From NCBI GenBank assembly GCA_031771865.1, contig JASISA010000007.1:1094850-1158849 (forward strand): DNA of 64,000 bases, read 5' to 3'. Shown one piece after another: positions 42,484 to 53,050 of this stretch; within the stretch, counting starts at the first letter, position 1, and each line of letters begins with the position of its first letter. Under the pieces are notes generated by a model. It was given only the letters and a program-made list of their open reading frames with translations, had not been told where the DNA came from and searched no databases. This stretch comes from Nothophaeocryptopus gaeumannii (Eukaryota > Ascomycota > Dothideomycetes > Mycosphaerellales > Mycosphaerellaceae). The position numbers were made by a program, and so were the translations under genes.

Positions 42484-43507
42484 TCAGACGATACCTGGCG
42501 TTGGCGGGATATTTAGCAGCTGGTAGATACTGACAGGCTGGCCGTTGATGTAGGTTGGGATCTCAGCATACGCGCGCACGGCGGAAATGCGGCAGTTGGT
42601 GTTGAAGTCGATGTAAACTTGTCCGGAGAAGGTGATTGGAACGGGCACAATGTCCCGCACCCCCAGGGTGTCATTGGTGTAGATGACCGTAGTCCCTATC
42701 GGGGACATCAGCACTGATATGAGTTCCCGACAGCTTCAGGCATACTCACCGTTGTCCGGGAAGTCTACGTATTGCCCTGTCACACTGGAGAAGACCTGGC
42801 GCGTCTCCGTGCCAAAGTTGACGACACCTTGGCCAGTAACGCCAACAGTGATGGGGCCTCCGCCATTCGGATAGCTGCAGCGAAGTTCGATCAGCTTCTG
42901 GCGCGTACTCTGATCATCTGGATGTTAAAGACTTACAGCTGGGTCGTGCAGGCACCTTTGAGATCTGGAACTCCGAAAGGAATCGCAGCGAATGCCGCAT
43001 ATGTCGCACCGGGAGCTGTCTGTGAATAGGCATATGGGACTTGGCCCGAGTAGTACTGAGTTTCGCAAAAAGCCTGTCAGTCCTCGACTTTCGACGACCT
43101 AAGCGACGAGATCGCGCACCCTTATAACAGTGCAACTTCGACGAGAGGGATATTAATATATAGCCTAAGTTTAGACAATCCACTGATTACCTCTTCTATA
43201 GGCTTCTTTACGTCGTGGAAAGGCGTAGTCTACGTATGTTCGGTTGAGCGCTTTCATAGGTCGTAGTTTCGACGTTCGTGCCGTGGAAGCAGGTTCAATG
43301 AAATATCATCAATATTAATCAAACTTGATTCAGTAGACGGCATCCTCGCGTCGCTTTGTCAAAAGTGCTGAACTGACAGGCTTTTTGCGAAACTCAGTAC
43401 AGGCGCTGATCAGCCGTGCAATCAGCGGCTGCTGCTGGCTCAGGAGCCGCGAGCGCGGCAGCCGATGCGACGAAGGCGACGCTTGCTGTAAAGATGGAGG
43501 ACAGCAT
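42484..43507 (-). pseudogene. Secreted protein gene interrupted by a Tc1/mariner-type MITE
   Basis: The signal peptide begins MLSSIFTASVAFVASAAALA at the ATG at 43507. The mature part (PYAYSQTAPGATYAAFAAIPFG..., CTTQLYPNGGGPITVG, and an ending in YQLLNIPPTPGIV) has three cysteines and belongs to no family I know. Introns are 42875-42936 and 42696-42749. The MITE at 43056-43397 sits inside the first exon at a TAC codon. Without it and one TA copy, the exons sum to 564 nt, giving an uninterrupted 187-residue secreted protein. With it the frame is broken, unless the MITE is removed from the RNA. Confidence 0.8.
43056..43397. mobile_element. Tc1/mariner-type MITE, 342 bp
   Basis: Inverted ends start CTGAGTTTCGCAAAAAG and match perfectly for 26 bp, then imperfectly further in. 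TA lies on both sides (43054-43055 and 43398-43399). A TA target duplication fits the Tc1/mariner superfamily. No coding capacity. Confidence 0.92.
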
Positions 43508-44040
43508 GATTACAGCGGGTCTGTAAGTGTTGTGTCTCAAAAAGCTGAGCAAGGACTGTGGAAGATTGGTGGGAAAGGCCGTTTTCTTGAACTAATAGAG
43601 CATTTACGGTTCCTGGTTAACACTACTCCGCGGCTGGAACAAGGTCGCATCCTACAGCGCCAACGCACAAGCCATCACCGTAACCCATTCCTGGATATAG
43701 ACGGTGCGAGATGCGAGTTTTTCACTCTTCTGTACAAGACTACTCTGTTTCACGCTAATAAATTAAGCTTGTTCTGATAGACGCCTTCTGAGCCGCTTTT
43801 GCTGCTTTCGGCAATGAGCGACGATCAGGGTCGGCTGCGAGCTGAAACAGAACGCGGGGTTGCACAAGTACAATAGCATCTTATCCCAAAGAAGTTCTTG
43901 TAAGAGTATGTAGCATGGCAGATGCATAGAGGGGCAGATTTGGCTGGAGAACGGCTTGATTTCGCTATATCCTCTTGTCGAATATCTGGTCTCGCCCGCG
44001 TTAAGCGCTCGACTTGGCGAATTTCAGGCTTTTCCCCTAT

Positions 44041-44116
44041 GCATTTGCCGTGCTCCATGTTCTTACCTACATGTGCATTTGCCGTGCTACGTGTTCATAC
44101 CTACATGTGCATTGCC
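44041..44116. repeat. 34-bp tandem repeat, about 2.2 copies
   Basis: The unit beginning gcatttgccgtgct occurs at 44041-44074 and 44075-44108, with a third partial start (gcattgcc) at 44109. The two full units differ by a few bases. Confidence 0.75.
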
Positions 44117-45191
44117 AAGGAGAGAAGCTTCTTCTTGAGCATTAGGTGGGCAATTACATTCAATAGCTCGGCCTTAGACCGGCTTTGAGTGTCGGTGGGA
44201 TTCCAACTGTAGGGTGCGGATCGGAATCAGGATATGGCCGCCTTCGAGAGCATGCAAGCTCGCACTTCAGACCTGCATGCCTTAGAGTCTGCTCGATCGC
44301 AAACCTCTACCTAGGACATGATAGACCGCGCCTTTGTACCATTTCCGTTCGGCCACGTGTGTCGCCATTCAGATACGAGGCATTGATCGCGGCACACGGC
44401 AGATTTGCTGGGATCATGCATGAGGTGCCCATCGCCTACAATGCCAACGAGCGCCAATCGAGATGTGGTAGTAACGAGACTTCAAGATTAATGGGGGGTG
44501 CGAGCAGCCCGCCCAAGAGATTCAGTCAGGCAACACCATAATGACCCTGAAGCAGGCAAATGAACGATCGCAAAACTCTGGTCTATTCCACTTCCTGTGG
44601 AGAAGCCTCCCATCTCCATAAGATGGGTCTCCGTGAGGAGTTAACCCGAAGCGTCCTGCTTCTGCTGATGGTCAGACTGGCACGTTCTCTGCGGCTAGCA
44701 TTGAGACTCCGAGCTGATGAATGGGATCAGCTTGTATTGGTTTCCTATGAGTTCACGGCGTCCACGAAACTCGAGCAGCACGTTTCAAAAAAGAATGTAT
44801 CTGCGGAACGCTTCAAAGTTAAGACTAGCAAGACTGCAAAGGCTGGAAACGATAAGTTTCAAGACTTTGGCCCCTTACACAACCCACAGACAGGTCGTCC
44901 GGTACCACAGAATTCGTCACGGGATGAAAGTCGCTGGACTTATCAACCCAGAACGAGAATCAAAGTCCGCAGCCAGCTTGCTATCTGCATCTAACCCCGT
45001 GCCGTTAATTCGATCACGAAAACAGCCTTTGATCGCACGCAAAGTGGCCATTTGTCCAAGTCCGCCGCCAAGGTGTACCATTGATGCATTCATAAACAGA
45101 TAACTTTCTCCATTTTCCACGAACGGCCACAGGAACTTGAGAATACGGAACCCCGTTCGCTCTTCCAGGTCAAGCAAGTTACCGCGAGATT

Positions 45192-45263
45192 AGTACTGTA
45201 GTGCGTGAGCATATGGGAATACCTCGTGCTGTTCGTTTTTGCACCTGTTTTTGCCGATGTTTT
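45192..45263 (+). repeat. 72-bp dispersed direct repeat, copy 1
   Basis: About 67 of 72 positions match 48033-48104, with no gaps. In both copies the plus frame reads a hydrophobic signal-like stretch (here WEYLVLFVFAPVFADVLA). No in-frame ATG precedes it. Confidence 0.75.
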
Positions 45264-45539
45264 GGCCTTAGCGTTGTCTGGGTAGAAAGCTTATTCACTC
45301 GGCTAAGCTTTCGGAATCGGGAACGCGTATAGCGCGCGAGCTATATTCTAGCTTTAGAACTATCAGAAGGAGATACTAGTATATAATAGTAATACCTATA
45401 CAGTAAGTTCGTACTACTACGATAGTACTCTGAAAATGTATACTACGCATCCGAGGCCATCTGCGAGCGGCGGCACAGAATTTCACGTAACCCAGCTAGG
45501 TGGCTATTAAATAACCGGTGACATTGAGACCTTCCGCCG

Positions 45540-46228
45540 AGGCGCCGCAGTATATCGCAACTCGAGAGACTTTACCTACGAGCAGCGAGATCGATTCATC
45601 GCCAGCGCAAATGCCTCTGCACGATCCGCCAGCACCGATATGTCATCCAGTAGGATTAACAGCAGGACGGGCATTTCGTTTGCAATGACCAATGGCTCTT
45701 ACGGATCGGACACGTACACGGACGAATTCGCTATCCATTATAACGCAGCATCAGATATCTCGGACGGGAAAGCTCATCCCCGCAAACGTATCACTTAGGC
45801 AGCGACTACCGGCCACGTCTTCGTCCAGTACTCACGCCTCCGTATCCAACATCCAAATCAGGAATACCACCACTGAAGAGGCTGGAACATAAGCTCGGGA
45901 TAATGAAACTGACCGTAGTGATATTAGCGATGATAATGACTATGTCACCGCCGATGGAGACTAGGATAAGGACCAGGATGAGAATAATAATGAGGATAAC
46001 ATCCTTACGGCGATACATGGTCGTTCAATACCCAACGAAACTGCGCTGGCGTTACAAGGGTCGCGGTCGGTCCAGAACGCGATGGCTCGACTGCTGATAC
46101 AAGGTCACTCAAAGGAAGTGGCTTTCAACCAATTGGTCGTGACTCATCAGCAGTCCAAGAGAGTGTCTGGGCAGGTTGCAATCAGAGAATTGCGCGCAAT
46201 ACTTGCTTCCAGATCGTGATCTAGGTCA
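45540..46228 (+). pseudogene. Degenerate coding remnant, unknown
   Basis: Plus-strand text with protein-like composition is broken by stops and a frame change. An upstream part holds FTYEQRDRFIASANASARS and a Ser-rich tract. A downstream part (from about 45893) holds an acidic tract (DRSDISDDNDYVTADGD), one TAG, then SVQNAMARLLIQGHSKEVAF and SKRVSGQVAIRELRAILASR before TGA. The family is unknown; it may be transposon or host debris. Confidence 0.35.
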
Positions 46229-46838
46229 ACGCAATTTGACACCCAAGAACATTAATTGGACACGATCGGACACAATGACTTCTGTACGATAACTTCTGTC
46301 GCTCGCGATGACATGTATTAGACACGATGACTTGACGAATTCTTCTAGTTGAAGGTCCCTCCGGGCCTGAACGAGCAAGAGCTGCCAATCAAGGACGAGT
46401 GGGGACCTGTCCCGCTATTCCGTCGATTGGCGAGTAGTGTCCAGGGAGTCGCAGTGTCGAAGAACCTGTCTGCCACAGACGATACTACTGCCGATGCCAT
46501 GTACTTTTTACTACAGGGATGGGACCAAACATACCCCGCATTTAGGACCTTGAGAAAGAGCTTCAGACCAGGTCATAGAGGTTTCAAGCGTTTATATGTC
46601 ACACAATACCTAGTTACAGCTTGCCAATATAGTATAGCCTGAATTCCTTCGACTGCAATTCTGTGTCGTCCTTCTCCTCCTACACTTATTGAGTTGTCGG
46701 GACAATTCACTCTGAAGTTCCTTCTACAAACAGTTGTTAACAAGACTCTTGAACCCATTCCAACCCATCTGTTGCTAGGTAAGTCAATCGAGTCAGCGTA
46801 ATAGGTTAGTGAGTACAGACTAACATCGTTGCATTAGG

Positions 46839-47080
46839 ATGAAGTTCTCCAGTTATGCTTTATTTCTTGCTGCTGTCGTAATGGCAGCGGAAACTTCTCC
46901 CAAGCTTGCTAAACACGACATACCAAGACTTTTTGTAAGGGGCAGTTGCCATTGTGATGGAGGTGTTCGAAAATTCGGAGGAGCATGCTTTAAAGACACT
47001 TCTTGTAAAGTAAGTCTCTATTACAGGAGCATAATTCTTTCAACAGAGGGCAAAACTAATAGCATCTTCAGTGTTGTTAA
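46839..47080 (+). CDS. Small cysteine-rich secreted peptide (effector candidate)
   Basis: The ATG at 46839 opens a signal peptide (MKFSSYALFLAAVVMAAE), followed by a short pro-like stretch ending in LFVRG. A compact Cys part follows with CHCDGG, a fourth-Cys TSCK region and, after splicing, CC. The 62-bp intron 47010-47071 has a GTAAGT donor, CTAAT branch and CAG acceptor, and its length fits the other introns here. It places TGT TGT TAA next, giving 59 residues with six cysteines in the mature part. Without that intron the frame continues to 47192 with only four cysteines. No homologue is recognised. It lies in gene-poor DNA next to transposons, where fungal effectors are often found. The function is not known. 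Confidence 0.55.
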
Positions 47081-48479
47081 GTGGATGCTGTTGTACACAT
47101 CGCCTTTAGTTGGTATGGATTCGGGTGTGTCGAAGGGTGGGCAGTCCTTCTTCACGGGACTGGGGGCGACAGTGGACGAGGCTGTCTGGTGACCGCGTAT
47201 TTTGGTAGCATTGACAAATCTCTACCGTGGCGGCACCTGCGCGCGGATACCAGTTGGCATGTAACGCTACATCTTGACAAGGCTGGTCAGGCGCCAAAGA
47301 GAATGTGACCTGGCGTCGTACTTGGAATTTCAGGACTTCAATTCTACCACAGTGCTAGCGGCAAGTATATAGGAACGAAAACGTCCTCGGCAATCCGTTT
47401 CCAGAGACTAAATTCCTCAACACGGAACACCATTCGGAACTGGCTTCTTAAGTAATCAGTACACAGTATCGGGAACGATGGCGGCGCGAACATGTGCACA
47501 TGTTCACGTGTCGAGACGGGCTTCACGCGTAGCAAACCGCAGAGTTCGCTTTGCGGAGCAATGCGTCACCTCTATGTCGCGACCACCGTCGTACATAGAA
47601 AGCTGTATGCTCGAGGAGTTTTGAAGAACATGCTCAACGTTGCCGGACGTGCCATTATCCACACGTATATTCCAATCTATGCAAACGCGGTTGCCAGCTG
47701 GCGCACAAGTTGGCCTACTATCTCTACGCCTACAACAATTACTTCTTGAGCGCAAGAACAACGGTCGATCTGTCAGTCATTGTCGAAATACCTATGAACG
47801 ACTTCGCCCTTGGCTGTTATTTTCTTCAAGATGTTCGATTCCAGCATCTCAGTTCGACACGACGGGCAACCGAAGAGAAGCGAATCAGGTCCCTGAGAAC
47901 AGAAAGTCGAGGATACTTTAGCGAAGACCTGGAAGTTCGTGACTATCGCATTCGCATGAGGAGTCGGAATCAGTTCCGAACTATTGTGCGGTGGTGATGT
48001 ATGTGGATGTAGGATAGACTCGACGCAGCATCAGTATTGTAGTGCGTGAGCATACGGGAATACCTCGTGCTGTTCGTTTTGGCATCTCTTTTTGCCGATG
48101 TTTTAGTGCGGCGGACCAATGTACAAAGCTGTTTTACAATCACTCGATCGAGCCTTGGAATATGGACTCCCTCGGGGAAGCGAGCTTGGTCACATGCTAG
48201 GAACTGTATTCTTCCCGCAGTCCAGTGGCTTACACACGTCGTGGCGTGAGCTGGACACTGTGGTTGACCGCGCTTAGCGGCTACGCGATTCGATCGACCA
48301 TCAGCGATGTCAAGAACAATAAGTCCTATTTAGTAGTCAACGGAAAGGCTGTAAATTTGCACGGTGCTACTGGATCAAGCAACGCAAGCTGCGAAAGCCT
48401 GCCCACAATAGTTGAATAATGTTATCCGCACTACTATGGATTGCGAGTAGGCGTGCCTACTCGGCTTTTTCCGAATCCT
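47081..48479. other. Gene-poor stretch before the LINE block
   Basis: Contains a plus-strand 95-codon frame (47710-47997), possibly open further upstream, with no domain; copy 2 of the 72-bp repeat; and a hairpin (gagtaggc/gcctactc with a 2-base loop, about 48445-48462) followed by a T run. The hairpin marks the edge of RIPped DNA. Confidence 0.35.
48033..48104 (+). repeat. 72-bp dispersed direct repeat, copy 2
   Basis: Matches 45192-45263. The plus frame reads SIREYLVLFVLASLFADVLV and remains open to about 48249, but only GTG is available as first codon and TAG lies just upstream. Confidence 0.75.
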
Positions 48480-49841
48480 CTACTACACTATAATAATAGT
48501 TAGCAATATATCGTTCTACGCGTGTTTATTCACACTATAACCTTAAACTAGCCTCGGAGGTATCGTCTAGGATTAGTAGTAAGCCTAATTCGCATTCTCT
48601 CTTTATCGTCGCTATCCTTAACTATACTACTAAAGCGTAAGGCGCTAGCCTCGCGCAAGGCTCGAGAGAACGAAGAAACCGCTATAGTAGCGTCTTAGTA
48701 AGTAAATACTAAGCGTATAGCGAAGTAGCGTAAGTAAGCTAAAGAGCCTAAGGAAGATAAGGAAGCTATATAGTAGTCGTAGCTTAATAATTAGATACTA
48801 AATAGTATACGAGAGCCTAGCGAAGAAGAGCCTAATAAAGAAGCTAGTACGGACGATAGTAAAGAGGTAGATACTAAGAATAAGGACGAAGAGGTAGTAT
48901 AAGAATATAAGTAGACTAAATACTACTATACCTATTAGTTCCTTATCTTCTATAGTAGTAAGTAGATAAACCCTTAATAGTAAATACTTACTTAAGGTAG
49001 TATTACTAAAACCTTAGAATATACGGAACCTATTAAGGTAATACACGTATCTAAAGTACGGCTATACGCTGCTATTAGTAGGTACGTAGTTAGCGCTCGA
49101 AAATACTAATTCTTAGTATTAGAAGAAGAGAATTCTCTACTAAGTATAGCTAGTATACAAGACTATACTACCTTAGGTATAGATAACGGACTAGAGCTAT
49201 TTTAAGAGGTTACTAAAGAAACTACTATAGGTAGAGATATAGGGAGTATTAATCTAGCTTCCTACCTAACCTCCTAAGAGAAGGAGTATAGAGAGAAGAA
49301 CGTAGTAGTAAACAAGAACTAGTAGGGTCCCCTCTTACCTTAGGAGGCCCTAAAAGAGATTTAGAATAAGGTAGCTAAACTAATGCATTAGAGTTAATAC
49401 TCCTCCCTCTAACTAGAGAGAGTAATCTAGATAATTCTAGATATAATTTACTTAACTATAGCGCGGACCACGAAGCGCACTAACTAGGAAGCTACTCTAG
49501 AATCTATCTAACGGAGTATTACACAGATTTAGAAGAAGATAGAGCAGAGTCTAGGACTAAAGACAACCTAGGCTATAGTCGCAGCCTAATAGCTAGCCTA
49601 GCTGTCTAGTATTAAAGTATAAAGAGCTACGTGCTCCCTTAAGATTCACGTAGACAACGAAGCGACTAGGGCTAAGCTTAGGGATACTAAAGCTACCCGG
49701 ATTATTTCGCGTTTTACTATAGAAGGAGGGAACTAGGCACATGTAGTCGTAGTTAAGAAGGTCCCTAATAGACTAGGTCTCACGACTACGGACCCTGCAG
49801 CAAGGAACCGAATAGTAGTAGATACCTAAGGCCTAGGCAAG
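48480..49841 (+). pseudogene. RIP-degraded LINE, ORF1 region (copy 1)
   Basis: Stop-riddled plus-strand sequence with almost no CpA or TpG (48541-48780 has two CA and no TG). It carries the same 847-bp segment (48995-49841) as the ORF1 region at 58361. It is cut at 49841 by Ty3 copy B. I read it as the first ORF of a Tad1-like non-LTR element because the matching segment continues into damaged zinc-knuckle-like sequence at 59540-59690. Confidence 0.65.
48995..49841 (+). repeat. 847-bp direct repeat, copy 1
   Basis: Aligns without gaps with 58361-59207, both exactly 847 bp. Most differences are C/T or G/A. The repeat ends exactly where the Ty3 copy B LTR begins. Confidence 0.85.
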
Positions 49842-50198
49842 TGTTACGGATCGAACCGAGAGAAGCCACAACCAACCAATCCATGCGGCGCGGGTGCGCG
49901 CCAAGGGCGGCAATACCCGCTGCAAGGTGCTCTCATGCTGCCGAGTGCTCTCACGCTCTCAGATGAGAGCAGGAGGATTCATGAGAGCATGAGAGCCACA
50001 CGCTCTCTCTAAGGAACCTCTAGATATATAGTCTCGATGGTTGACTAGCAATCATCGTGTTCAACTCATGTTACAATCTCACTGATTGGAATAAGCCAAG
50101 ACTTCCTTCACTTCGTTCCACTTGCCGACGCATTCTCCAAAGAAGCCATTCCACGTGATTAAGCGAGTCACCTGACAAGCGAGATACCGTGCGTAACA
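49842..50198 (+). repeat. 5' LTR of Ty3 copy B
   Basis: TGTTACGG...CGTAACA, 357 bp. CGG-N6-CCG is at 49847-49858. Repeated GAGAGC/GCTCTC words fill U3. TATATA is at 50025-50030 and the 23-nt imperfect palindrome at 50035-50057. A CACGTG is in U5. Confidence 0.95.
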
Positions 50199-50215
50199 CT
50201 TTGAACACCCTCAGG

Positions 50216-53050
50216 ATGAGTGCCTCTCAGCAAACCGGAAGGGAACTCCCGCCCCAGCGAAGCAGGAAGCTCTCGCCAACGATCCAGCACATCTCAGTCG
50301 GCCATCAATGCACTTGCCAACCATACCAATGACAACTCCTCAAGGTCGGCAAGCCAGACTACTACTATGGCGACCGAGACAAGTTCGACATCTGGCTTAC
50401 CCAAATGGACATGTACTTCAAGTTTAACGACATGACCGAAGCTCAGAAGCCACTCTTCGCAACGACCTTTATGCGAGGACGTGTGCAGCACTGGATCAAA
50501 CCTTTTCTCAGCAACTACTTGGACAGTGACGAGGATTCGACGGGAATCTTCAGGACCTGGAATCACATGAAGAACGCAATGAAGCAGGTGTATGGAGTCT
50601 CGAACGAGGTTTCGACCGCGGTCCGGGTTATCCAACATCTCACTCAGAAGGGTTCTACGGCAGACTACGCAGCCAAGTTTCAGGAGCACGCCCAGATCAC
50701 GGATTGGGACGACGATGCTCTCAAGTTATGTTCCGACGAGGTCTCAGAGACTCAGTCAAGGATGAACTGATGCGATACTCTGGAAAGATCGACAGCCTCG
50801 GAGAACTGATTAAAGCGGCGATTGAATTGGACGACCAACTTTACGAGCGAGCCATGGAACGACGCTACGATTCTAAGGCTACGGGGAAGGCTGGATATGT
50901 GCCAGCAGGACGACGCGACGGATGGTCCAGGCCACCTCAACGACAACAGCGTGACCCCGATGCAATGGACTGGCAGTTCAATGCAACCCAGAAAGGTCGC
51001 CCGTTCAAAGGAAGTAGGAAGGGCAAGAGTTCGCCCAGAAGAAATGAGAAGAAACTGAATTGCTATGCATGTGGCAAGGAAGGCCACTATGCGAGGAATT
51101 GTCGTTCAAAGAACATGGTGCAACGACAGTTCAACACGATGCAACGAAACCACGACGTGGGACGCGGAGCCTACGAAACGACAGGCGCCGATCAACAAAA
51201 GCCACGATTGTTTGGTATGATGACACGAAAGTTACCTGACGAGACAGGTCGGGAACTGCGGAACGGTCACGGAAGCCTTCACTGGCGATTCTGTTATGAC
51301 GATTCGTGTCAAACACACTACTCCTCGAAGATGGAAGCAGGATACTGGCCGTCTGCGCCACGAAGACCTGCCCCGGTTCCACCAATCAACACCACAGTTG
51401 GAGGACACCGACACTTACCAATTCCGGACGAACTACGACAACTTGATCGTCACGTTCAAACGCCGGACGAGGAGGATTTGGATGAAACCTGTTGGGGCGC
51501 TGATGACAGCGATAAGGAGAACCAAAATCCCAATGAATCTGAGGGGACCCCACAGGAGGAAGTGGTGATGGATGTCGCTACTCAGGCGGACGACTACCCT
51601 ATCACGGGTATCTTACCTGAGATTCCGGAGAACCCACAAGAGTCATCCAGTGACGAGGAAACTGAGGAAGGAACCTCGGAAGAGGAAGAAGAATCCAGTG
51701 AGGACGATGACAACGACGAAATACTTCACCTTAGCGTGGACGCACCGGAACCAATACGCAAGATGATCTTCACATAGCACGCAACAGTGAAGAGATCTTT
51801 CACGAACACCGACAGGAGGAAGACTGCTTAACCCAGTTAAGTTTGATTTCTTCCTAGGACAACTACGATCAATGTTCTGGAGGTATCCCAGGCTGGACAT
51901 CCAAGAAGAGTTTTCAACATTCATCTGGGAAAGACCACCAATTGGAAGCTGGTTTACACCGTACGGATACATGACACCACATGGACAAATCGTCACAAAC
52001 GAAATGAGAACATCGATCCAAGAACTCAAGAATGGCTACAAACAAGCACAAGCATGTCAGAGCCGATACGCATGCAACGAGTTGCCACAAGAGAAAACTA
52101 TGGCCAAAACACTGGAGGAAACACGTATACAGATCCTAGACTGGTTAGACAACAGAGCCACAGTCTCGGGAAAAGGATCGACCTTAGGCATGAGCGACCA
52201 AAGGGAGTTTTACGTCACACAAGAAGCTCACGCATCGGCAACAGTATTCTGCACACAGTTATCGTCAATGGACTCAAGACGAGTGCCTGATCGACTCCGG
52301 AGCGAGCGGGAACTTTGCATCCGAGTCATTTGTAAACGGACTGACCAGCTACCCAGACGAAGAAACAGGGTATGAACTGATCGCGGTTGACGGATCTCCT
52401 TTACCCTGTGTGGAGCGCGACGATACCGCTACCACTGGCTATCCAACAGCACCACGAGGAGATTGTCTTAGATGTCACAGCTATGGCCAGCTGGGATATC
52501 GTGCTAGGCATGCCTTGGTTGAGAAAGCACAACCCAGTAATTGACTGGAAGAGGAGTACTCACATTTGAAGGATACGGAAGTGCCACCGTATCAGACCCG
52601 TACAGCGTCGAAAGTACGCGGCGGATGAGGCAAAAGAACAGCTGTGCACAATTCAGCTTGCGCCGACACTGAGCCCAGAGACTGGAGCCACCCCGGATAG
52701 ACACTGCGTAGGTCCAGCAGGTCACGGAATCACGGGACGAGGAACTGGCAATCCTGGAAAGCAGATGGCGATCTCAGCGCCAGATGTCCCTGAAGAGTAC
52801 CAAAGATGGTCGAGACTCTTTCAGGAAGAGGAAGGCAAGGAAGCCCTACCTATACACCAACCATGGGATCACAAGATCAAGATTCAGCCTGGGAAAGAGC
52901 CTCCATGGGACCCATTTACGCATTATCTGGAGAAAGAGCTCAAGGCCCTAGATGAATGGCTGAAGGAGAAGCTAGCCAAAGGATGGATACGGAAGTCCAC
53001 CTCAAGCGCAGGCTCTCCAATTCTCTTCGTACCAAAGCAGAACGGAAGTT
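50216..53050 (+). pseudogene. gag-protease-RT N-terminus of Ty3 copy B, frameshifted
   Basis: The gag core (RVQHWIKPFL near 50482; ITDWDDDAL near 50697) is followed by the CCHC knuckle CYACGKEGHYARNC (about 51060-51101), a long acidic region and protease remnants (about 52210-52560). The last part is the start of RT (52765-53050, including KGWIRKSTSSAGSPILFVPKQNG). Frame breaks occur near 50340, 50725, 51770, 52290 and 53047; that at 53047 is loss of one G in a GGG present in copy A. The ATG at 50216 is not in the gag frame. Confidence 0.85.

Larger units (their letters stand above)
43508..46838. other. Gene-poor stretch with short repeats
   Basis: No confident gene. It contains a 34-bp tandem repeat (44041-44116), a 72-bp unit repeated at 48033 (here 45192-45263), a short AT-rich RIP-like patch (about 45310-45430) and a degenerate coding remnant (45540-46228). 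ORFs at 43385-43777, 44185-44541 and 44560-44994 show no recognisable domain. Confidence 0.4.

Noticed and set aside
44560..44994. 144-codon plus-strand ORF in the gene-poor stretch
   Set aside because: No recognisable domain, signal peptide or splice structure.
50216..50340. Programmed frameshift in gag
   Set aside because: Possible, but both copies also have homopolymer indels, so the evidence does not separate it from error or decay.
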